The notes below the pieces were generated by a model that was not told the DNA's origin, did not search any database, and saw nothing but the letters and a program-made list of their open reading frames with translations. Below are positions 5,078 to 10,598 of a stretch of DNA of 10,598 bases, piece after piece. The position numbers and the translations under genes were made by a program. This DNA is from Anaerolineales bacterium. Its GTDB lineage: Bacteria > Chloroflexota > Anaerolineae > Anaerolineales > Villigracilaceae. The stretch is taken from positions 1 through 10,598 of the forward strand of contig JAOZOM010000050.1 in NCBI GenBank assembly GCA_029933275.1. The letters run 5' to 3'. How positions within the stretch are numbered: position 1 is the first letter of the stretch; each line of letters begins with the position of its first letter.

Positions 5078-5833
5078 ATGATCCCTGACCCGCAAAACCA
5101 GAACGATATTTTTGCAAAAATTCCCAAAAGCAAGACTCCGCCAAAAGCGAAATCTGCGCCGGTTGCTACACCTAAGGTTTACCCTGCACCGCCGATAGAG
5201 AAGATGCCTCCTCCGCAATCGGTGAAAGAACAATATTCACGAAAAGAAAAGAGTCTTCGTGCCTTGTGGACGATCACAGCGGTCATTTCGATGACAGTAA
5301 ATGTGATTGTTATCGCGATTTTGGCTCTTTTTATTCAATTTTACGCCAAAAATCAGGAAAGTTTGAAGTTGGAAATCCCGGAAGGGCTGGGATTAAATAC
5401 GCCGGTAGACTTATTACAAGGTCTTTACGATAATTTTCAACTCATGGACGCGGCGCATATCAAAACCAATATCGTGGTGGAAGATACCATTCCTGTCCAA
5501 TTTTCTTTGCCGCTTCAACAACCAACAACGGTGAAATTAAGCGAAGATGTTACCATTTATGGCGCGTATGTCGTGATCAATACCCCAACCATTAATATCA
5601 ATGCCCCCGCCACAGTTACCCTCCCCGCAGGAACAGATTTGCCGATATTTTTAGATTTAGTTGTTCCCGTAGATACGACAATTCCTATCAAGCTAAACGT
5701 CCCTGTAGATATTACCCTCGCAGAAACCGATTTGCATAAACCCTTTGTCGGTTTGCAAGATGTTGTCCAGCCGCTCTATTGTCTTGTTGCACCCAAAGCG
5801 GTGCAATTAAACGGGAATGCGGTTTGTCCTTAA
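5078..5833 (+). CDS. Unknown single-span membrane protein with repetitive beta-rich exterior domain
   Basis: I do not recognise a family. The 251 residues start with a Pro/Lys/Ala-rich cytoplasmic region (about 1-60, many PP pairs), then one membrane span (about 64-88: a WTITAVISMTV start and an ILALFIQFY end). A short helix (QGLYDNFQLMDAAHI) follows. Residues 125-225 consist of alternating hydrophobic strands with recurring motifs such as TIPVQFSLPL, TPTININAP, VTLPAGTDLPI, TTIPIKLNVPVDITL. They resemble a beta-solenoid or stacked-strand structure. Two cysteines near the C-terminus (CLVAPK... and VCP) could form a disulfide outside the cell. GGAGG sits 6 bases before the ATG. The M16 peptidase genes follow 33 bases downstream on the same strand, so it may be co-expressed with them, perhaps as an anchor or partner; this is inference only. 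Confidence 0.8.
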   Translation: MIPDPQNQNDIFAKIPKSKTPPKAKSAPVATPKVYPAPPIEKMPPPQSVKEQYSRKEKSLRALWTITAVISMTVNVIVIAILALFIQFYAKNQESLKLEIPEGLGLNTPVDLLQGLYDNFQLMDAAHIKTNIVVEDTIPVQFSLPLQQPTTVKLSEDVTIYGAYVVINTPTININAPATVTLPAGTDLPIFLDLVVPVDTTIPIKLNVPVDITLAETDLHKPFVGLQDVVQPLYCLVAPKAVQLNGNAVCP

Positions 5834-5866
5834 TTCATCATACTCTCCCTCTAAACAAGGAATCCC

Positions 5867-7159
5867 ATGCCTGATAAATTTACCAAAAAAACTCTCTCCA
5901 ATGGCTTAACGGTCATGCTTAAAGAAATTCACACCGCGCCGCTGATTTCCTCGTGGCTTTGGTATCGCGTAGGCTCAAGAAACGAAGTGCCGGGAAAAAC
6001 AGGCGTTTCACATTGGGTCGAACATATGCAGTTTAAAGGCACGCCTGATTTTCCCTCGAACGTGTTGGATAAAGCCATCTCTCGCGAGGGCGGTGTTTGG
6101 AACGCCTTCACCTACCTCGATTTCACCACTTATTACGAGACCATGCCTGCCGACAAAATTGACCTAGCCCTCCGCCTCGAAGCTGATCGTATGGCGAATA
6201 GTCTCTTCGATCCCGAAGAAGTTGCCTCTGAGCGCACGGTGGTTATCTCCGAGCGCGAGGGAAATGAAAATTCGCCCATGTTCAAACTTAGCGAAGCCAC
6301 GCAAGCCGCCGCGTTTCGCGTTCACGCCTATCATCATAAAGTTATCGGCGATATGGCAGACCTCGAAAATATGACGCGGGACGATCTCTACGAGCATTAT
6401 AAAAGCTATTACGCGCCGAATAACGCCGTCATGGCAGTCGCGGGGGATTTTGAAACAGAGAAAATGCTTGAGCGGATTAAAGAACTTTTTGGGGAGATTC
6501 CCGCCGCACCCAGCCCGAGACAACAATCCCGCCCGGAGCCGGAAGCAAGCGGAGAGCTGCGTCTGACCGTGGAGGGGCGGGGGGAAACGACCTTTGTTCA
6601 GGCTTGCTACCATTTCCCGGCAGCCTCTGACCCGGACTTCTTCCCATTAACCGTTTTAGACAGTCTCCTCGCCGGAGCTAGTAACCTGAATATGTTCGGG
6701 GGTGGCATATCCAACAAAACATCTCGCCTATATCGTGCGTTGGTCGAGACCGAACTGACAGTTGGGATGAGCGGCGGGGCGCAGGCTACGATAGATCCCT
6801 ATCTTTATAATATCGTCATGGTCATCCCCCCCGAACGGACTCCCGAAGAAGCTCTGACCGCATTGGATGCCGAAATTTTGCGTGTGCAAGAAGAAAAGGT
6901 CTCGGAGGCAGAAGTTTCTCGTGCCGTCAAACAAGCGCGTGCCCTCTTCGCCTACGGGAGTGAGAGCATTACCAATCAGGCGTTTTGGATGGGCTATACT
7001 GAGATGTTCGCCGATTATGATTGGTTCTTGACTTATCTTGATAAACTTGCCGCCGTCACTCCCGAAGATGTGCAACGCGTGGCGCAGAAATACCTGCAAA
7101 AAAAATCTCGTGTGGTCGGAACTTATTTGCCCGTAAATGAGGAGATGCCAAATGAATAA
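5867..7159 (+). CDS. M16 family zinc metallopeptidase, catalytic subunit
   Basis: A 430-residue insulinase/mitochondrial-processing-peptidase-like zinc protease. The inverted zinc motif HxxEH is intact as HWVEH (His49, Glu52, His53), followed by FKGT. The third ligand is probably Glu129 in VVISERE, about 76 residues later, as in the family. LSNGLTVMLKE at the N-terminus is the usual first strand and the NNAVMAVAGDFE block ends the first half. In the second half the usual REKxGLAY is missing: the segment after SRLYRALVE reads TELTVGMSGG, so the R/Y substrate-binding pair is lacking. That pair is present in the next gene product, which overlaps by 8 bases. The two probably form an obligate heterodimer of the M16B type. 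No signal peptide is visible, so it is probably cytoplasmic. AAGGA precedes the ATG. The substrate is unknown. Confidence 0.94.
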   Translation: MPDKFTKKTLSNGLTVMLKEIHTAPLISSWLWYRVGSRNEVPGKTGVSHWVEHMQFKGTPDFPSNVLDKAISREGGVWNAFTYLDFTTYYETMPADKIDLALRLEADRMANSLFDPEEVASERTVVISEREGNENSPMFKLSEATQAAAFRVHAYHHKVIGDMADLENMTRDDLYEHYKSYYAPNNAVMAVAGDFETEKMLERIKELFGEIPAAPSPRQQSRPEPEASGELRLTVEGRGETTFVQACYHFPAASDPDFFPLTVLDSLLAGASNLNMFGGGISNKTSRLYRALVETELTVGMSGGAQATIDPYLYNIVMVIPPERTPEEALTALDAEILRVQEEKVSEAEVSRAVKQARALFAYGSESITNQAFWMGYTEMFADYDWFLTYLDKLAAVTPEDVQRVAQKYLQKKSRVVGTYLPVNEEMPNE

Positions 7160-8417
7160 AAACGCTTTCCCCGGCGCAGATGATATTACCCGCGTGGTTT
7201 TAGAGAATGGTATTACCATTTTATGCCGCACAAATTTTAATAGCCCTTCGGTGGTCTTACGCGGCTACTTGCCCGCTGGCTCGCTTTTTGACCCTGAAGA
7301 AAAATTAGGACTAGCAGATTTTACCGCTTCCGCACTGATGCGCGGCTCCGAAAATCGTGATTTTCAAGCAATATACGATACCCTCGAATCGGTGGGCGCG
7401 AGTTTTGGCTTTAGTGCTGGAATGCACACCCTTGGATTTGGCGGACGCGCCTTAACTGAAGATTTACCGCTTCTGATGGGGATTCTCGCGGAAGGTTTAC
7501 GCCAGCCGACTTTTCCAGATGAACATATAGAAAAATTACGCGCCCAACAACTAACGGGACTTGCCCTCCGAGACCAAGATACGGGCGATATGGCAGAACT
7601 CATCTTCGATGAGATTCTCTACGCGGGGCATCCCTACCGCCACACCGGCGATGGGACTCCTGAAACTATTCAGGCGATGACGCGTGATGATTTGGTCGAA
7701 TTTCATCGTAGCAAATTCGGACCTCGTGGTATGGTCATCACCATTGTCGGCGCAATCGAAGCGGAGGAGGCAATCGCTAAAGTTGAAGCGATGCTTGGCG
7801 ATTGGCAGAATCCCGCTCAACCGCCGAAGCCAACCGTCCCTGAGATGGAACCGCTGGTAAACCGCGTCCGCCGCGATCATAAAATCGAGGGCAAATCCCA
7901 AGCCAATTTGATGCTCGGCTTCCTCGGTCCCAAGCGGCTGGATGACGATTATATGGCAGCCTCGCTAGGTAATTCCATCCTTGGGCGATTTGGCTTAATG
8001 GGGCGAATTGGTGAATCGGTGCGCGAGAAATCGGGTTTAGCTTATTATGCCTACTCTAGCTTAAGCGCGGGGCAGGGACCTGGTGCGTGGTATGTCAGTG
8101 CGGGCGTTAATCCTGCCAATATGGAAAAAGCGATTGAGCTAATTAGCGAAGAATTGACTCTTTTTATCGAAAAAGGGGTCACGGGAGAGGAGCTATCCGA
8201 TAGCCGGAGCAACTATATCGGTTCGATGCCTCTCTCATTAGAATCAAATGGTGGTGTTGCAAGCGCATTAATCCGTATCGAACGCTATGACCTTGGCTTG
8301 GACTATTACCGCCATTATCCCGATCTCGTTAGTGCCGTCACCCGCGAGCAAATTCTAGCCGTTGCGAGAAAATATATCGACCTAGACCGCCTCGCCATCG
8401 CCACAGCGGGACCTTAA
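7152..8417 (+). CDS. M16 family peptidase-like protein, non-catalytic subunit
   Basis: A 421-residue partner of the upstream zinc peptidase. The region where HxxEH should be reads GLADFTASALMRGS, so the zinc ligands are gone and it cannot be catalytic alone. It does keep the C-terminal substrate-binding signature REKSGLAYYAYSS, with Arg291 and Tyr298 spaced 7 apart like Arg824/Tyr831 of insulin-degrading enzyme. This is the complement of what the catalytic subunit lacks. The start is taken as ATG 7152, preceded by GAGGAG (7139-7144) at 7 bases; the earlier ATG at 7137 lies over this ribosome-binding site. The gene overlaps the preceding stop by 8 bases, indicating translational coupling and equal amounts of the two chains. 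acpS follows 49 bases downstream. Confidence 0.93.
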   Translation: MNKNAFPGADDITRVVLENGITILCRTNFNSPSVVLRGYLPAGSLFDPEEKLGLADFTASALMRGSENRDFQAIYDTLESVGASFGFSAGMHTLGFGGRALTEDLPLLMGILAEGLRQPTFPDEHIEKLRAQQLTGLALRDQDTGDMAELIFDEILYAGHPYRHTGDGTPETIQAMTRDDLVEFHRSKFGPRGMVITIVGAIEAEEAIAKVEAMLGDWQNPAQPPKPTVPEMEPLVNRVRRDHKIEGKSQANLMLGFLGPKRLDDDYMAASLGNSILGRFGLMGRIGESVREKSGLAYYAYSSLSAGQGPGAWYVSAGVNPANMEKAIELISEELTLFIEKGVTGEELSDSRSNYIGSMPLSLESNGGVASALIRIERYDLGLDYYRHYPDLVSAVTREQILAVARKYIDLDRLAIATAGP

Positions 8418-8466
8418 ATTCGCTCAAATATTCTAACGTCCTAACGCTCAAACGCCCTTCTTGACC

Positions 8467-8832
8467 ATGATTTTAACTACTGGTATTGACTTGATTGAAA
8501 TAGACCGCATCCAATCCGTGATTGTGCGGCATGGTGACCGATTTCTAAATCGGATTTTCACCGCGCGTGAAATTGCTGATTGCGCCGGACGAAGCGAATC
8601 CTTTGCGGCGCGTTTCGCGGCAAAAGAAGCTGCTGCCAAAGCCCTCGGCAGCGGATTTGGCAAAATCGCTTGGGATGAAGTCGAAATTCAACGCGCAGAG
8701 AATGGCGCGCCGAGTTTAATCCTTTATGGCAACGCCGCGACTCTTGCAAAAGAGATTGGCATAGAAAATTGGTCGGTTAGCTTGAGCCATAGCCATAATC
8801 ACGCGATCGCGATGGTTGTTGGAATGGCGTGA
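8467..8832 (+). CDS. acpS: Holo-[acyl-carrier-protein] synthase
   Basis: AcpS transfers 4'-phosphopantetheine from coenzyme A to a serine of acyl carrier protein, switching on fatty-acid synthesis. It is cytosolic and usually trimeric. The 121 residues carry both family motifs: GIDLIEIDRI with Mg-binding Asp8, and RFAAKEAAAKALG with Glu54. The end SLSHSHNHAIAMVV is the typical final strand. The start at ATG 8467 gives the normal N-terminus. An in-frame TTG lies two codons upstream, and neither has a recognisable Shine-Dalgarno sequence, which is unusual among these neighbours. It lies in line with the M16 genes and the YjbQ gene but has no obvious functional tie to them. Confidence 0.95.
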   Translation: MILTTGIDLIEIDRIQSVIVRHGDRFLNRIFTAREIADCAGRSESFAARFAAKEAAAKALGSGFGKIAWDEVEIQRAENGAPSLILYGNAATLAKEIGIENWSVSLSHSHNHAIAMVVGMA

Positions 8833-8885
8833 TTTATCTCAAATCTGTTTAATCTGTGGTTAAAAGAGATATAGAAAGAGGAAAT

Positions 8886-9305
8886 ATGAAATCCTACCGT
8901 AAAGAACTCTGGTTTAATACCCCCACCCGCCGCGCTTTTATCAACATCACCCCGCAAGTGAACGAAGCTCTGCAAGAGAGCGGCATACGCGAGGGTTTTG
9001 TTTTGGTAAATGCGATGCATATTACCGCCTCTGTTTTCATCAACGATCACGAGCATGGCTTACATCAGGATTACGAAGAATGGCTCGAAAGACTTGCTCC
9101 TCACGCACCCTTAGAGCAATACCGTCATAACGACACAGGCGAAGATAATGCCGATGCTCACATGAAACGTCAAGTCATGGGGCGAGAAGTCGTTGTCGCT
9201 ATTACAAATGGCAAGCTCGACTTTGGCACTTGGGAGCAAATCTTTTACGGCGAGTTTGATGGTAGGCGCAGAAAACGGGTGCTGATTAAGATTATCGGGG
9301 AATAA
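8886..9305 (+). CDS. YjbQ / UPF0047 family protein
   Basis: The 139 residues match the normal length of this compact single-domain family. Family blocks appear in order: NAMHITASVFIND, EHGLHQDYEEWLERLAP, YRHNDTGEDNADAHMKRQVMG and LDFGTWEQIFYGEFDGRRRKR. Conserved His, Asp and Asn residues cluster in a presumed metal or active site. Members have been linked to thiamine-phosphate synthase activity in E. coli genetics, but the physiological reaction is unsettled. The start is ATG 8886 with AGAGG about 4-5 bases upstream; an in-frame GTG at 8856 would add ten unconserved residues. The glycosyltransferase gene begins 2 bases after its stop, so the two are very probably co-transcribed. One detail departs from the usual family sequence: GTWEQ where GTWQ is typical. 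Confidence 0.92.
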   Translation: MKSYRKELWFNTPTRRAFINITPQVNEALQESGIREGFVLVNAMHITASVFINDHEHGLHQDYEEWLERLAPHAPLEQYRHNDTGEDNADAHMKRQVMGREVVVAITNGKLDFGTWEQIFYGEFDGRRRKRVLIKIIGE

Positions 9306-9307
9306 AT

Positions 9308-10498
9308 ATGAGAAAAGTTTGGATATTCATCTCAATCATCTTTCTGGGCGCAATTTTTCTTTTGGGAGCTGTCCAGATTGCAAATGCCATTGAATACCAA
9401 AACAGTGATTTCTTTCAATTTTGGCTCGGTAGCCGCTCTGTCTGGGATGGTAGCGATCCTTATAACTCCCTAGAATGGATTAAAGACCATCAAGAGTTCG
9501 GCACAGATCGCGTCGCTGCGCCCGCTTTTCTTTATCCTCTGCCTTTAGCTATTTTTCTTGCTCCACTCGGCGCACTCCCTCTTAAAACCGCCTTTATTCT
9601 GTGGACTTTTCTCTCAGAAAGTCTCATTCTTATCTCTAGTTTACTTTTGCTCCGCGTTATAAATTTTCGACAATCTAAACATCTTCTCCTCCCCATTATT
9701 CTCGCTAATATCATCTTCCGCCCGACGACAACCACGCTATTAGGCGGTCAGTTTAGCGCATTATTTCTCTTTATGGCAACGATAGCGGCAATCCTCTGGC
9801 ATAGAGAAAAATGGTTTTGGGGTGGGGCAACGCTTGCTCTTCTCACACTCAAGCCAAGTCTTGGATTTCCCATTTTGCTTATTACCGCTCCTTGGCTTTT
9901 CGTTAGAAAAAAATATTCAGCCTTTGCTGGAATAGCCTCAACGGGACTTTTCTTGCTCATTATCGGATTAATCAAAGACCCTTTTTGGATTTCAAAATAT
10001 ATCCATATCCTCACCACCAAGTTGGGCAATGAGTTTGGTACATCTCCCACAATTTGGGGGTTCTCAGCAATGATTTGCAACTTTGAACAAGAATGCACCG
10101 CTTGGCTAGGCGGCATCGCCCTCGTTATTTTTCTCCTTCTCAACGCTTGGCTTCTCTCAAAATGGCGTTTTAGCTCTCCAATTCTTGCGTTGGGGTATCT
10201 CATTTCCATCAGCCTTCTTTCCACGCTCTATCTTTGGCCCTACGACCACCTGCTTCTGACTATTCCCATCGTTTTTTCAATGAGTGTTCTCCTTCAACGA
10301 AAAATACATTATTTGAAAGTGAGCTTTATATTTTTACTAATATCAATTGCTTCGATCATTATCCGTGTTCTCACTATTCTCATCCATTTAGAAAAAGAAA
10401 CCCTCTTCGGATTATTACCCCTTCTTGTCTGGGGATTAACTACATGGATTCTCCTCAGCGGCGAAACCCCAAACAAAAAAATCTCGTCACGTCCCTGA
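9308..10498 (+). CDS. GT87 (DUF2029)-like polytopic membrane glycosyltransferase
   Basis: A 396-residue protein with about ten predicted membrane spans, the first at about 5-27. Directly after it, in the first exterior loop, lies NSDFFQFWLGSRSVWDGSDPYN, with Asp34 at the position of the catalytic acid of GT-C enzymes and the DF...G.DPY pattern of the GT87 family. LYPLPLAIFLAP (a YPP-like motif) and LLTLKPSLGFPILL (a K-P motif between spans) support this. Family members such as mycobacterial PimE-type enzymes transfer a sugar, often mannose, from a polyprenyl-phosphate donor to a lipid or glycan on the outer face of the membrane. The actual donor and acceptor here are unknown. A GGGGA precedes the ATG, and the gene starts 2 bases after the YjbQ stop. 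No terminator is seen in the remaining 100 bases. Confidence 0.82.
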   Translation: MRKVWIFISIIFLGAIFLLGAVQIANAIEYQNSDFFQFWLGSRSVWDGSDPYNSLEWIKDHQEFGTDRVAAPAFLYPLPLAIFLAPLGALPLKTAFILWTFLSESLILISSLLLLRVINFRQSKHLLLPIILANIIFRPTTTTLLGGQFSALFLFMATIAAILWHREKWFWGGATLALLTLKPSLGFPILLITAPWLFVRKKYSAFAGIASTGLFLLIIGLIKDPFWISKYIHILTTKLGNEFGTSPTIWGFSAMICNFEQECTAWLGGIALVIFLLLNAWLLSKWRFSSPILALGYLISISLLSTLYLWPYDHLLLTIPIVFSMSVLLQRKIHYLKVSFIFLLISIASIIIRVLTILIHLEKETLFGLLPLLVWGLTTWILLSGETPNKKISSRP

Positions 10499-10598
10499 TA
10501 AGAGGCTTGCTTCCGCTAAAAAAACATCTACGAAAGAAAAGAGTGTGTGCGCTAGCCCCCATTTTTTACACGAATCTCGCCTTAGAAGATTGTGGGGT
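10499..10598. other. Final 100 bases, nothing assignable
   Basis: All three plus frames are shadowed by short open stretches, and one minus frame is open from the window edge to about 10490, but none has a start, a ribosome-binding site or recognisable residues. No hairpin with a T run is visible after the glycosyltransferase. A minus-strand gene ending here cannot be excluded. Confidence 0.3.

Noticed and set aside
6164..6613. Long minus-strand frame inside the first M16 gene (and similar ones at 6728-7231 and 9748-10224)
   Set aside because: Each is antisense to a gene with clear family motifs and has no recognisable domain; they are frame shadows.
8856..8885. GTG start adding ten residues to the YjbQ protein
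   Set aside because: No ribosome-binding site before the GTG, and the family length and N-terminus fit ATG 8886.
10490..10598. Possible end of a minus-strand gene at the right edge
   Set aside because: One frame is open for about 36 codons, but the other strand also has open frames there and no residues resemble a known family.

Overview
The window looks like chromosomal DNA from a member of the Chloroflexota, most likely an Anaerolineae-type bacterium. This is inferred, not shown by a marker gene. The clues are a lipoprotein with a Ser/Thr/Ala/Pro-rich stalk and an NBR1-like four-tryptophan Ig domain, a complementary M16 peptidase pair, a GT87-type membrane glycosyltransferase and the moderate GC content. 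No mobile element, CRISPR array, tRNA or rRNA is visible, and no stretch longer than 300 bases lacks a gene.

Left part, plus strand (1-1940): the first gene (30-266) is easily missed because it contains an in-frame TGA at codon 12. Read through as selenocysteine, it gives a complete 78-residue SelW-like (Rdx family) protein with a CxxU motif. A hairpin just downstream of the TGA has the apical loop GGUCU, as in the E. coli fdhF SECIS. It is followed by trpS (tryptophanyl-tRNA synthetase) and dtd (D-aminoacyl-tRNA deacylase), only 5 bases apart. A strong bidirectional terminator closes this block at 1906-1939.

Minus-strand block (1956-4965): a 40-codon membrane-peptide gene (1956-2078) with a perfect Shine-Dalgarno sequence lies downstream of an adrenodoxin-reductase-like ferredoxin-NADP+ reductase (2142-3476). 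The reductase has a near-consensus promoter (TTGTCA-17-TATAAT), which shows that its start is the ATG at 3476, not the longer open frame. A second bidirectional terminator (3684-3717) follows a separate lipoprotein gene (3737-4897), which has its own TTGTAG-17-TATAAT promoter.

Right part, plus strand (5078-10498): a run of six closely spaced genes. They encode an unknown single-span membrane protein with a repetitive beta-rich exterior, two M16 peptidase subunits (one with the zinc site, one with the R/Y substrate-binding pair), AcpS, a YjbQ/UPF0047 protein and a GT87-like polytopic glycosyltransferase. The M16 genes overlap by 8 bases and probably encode one heterodimer. The other genes are mostly housekeeping and share direction more than an obvious pathway. 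The last 100 bases hold nothing I can assign.
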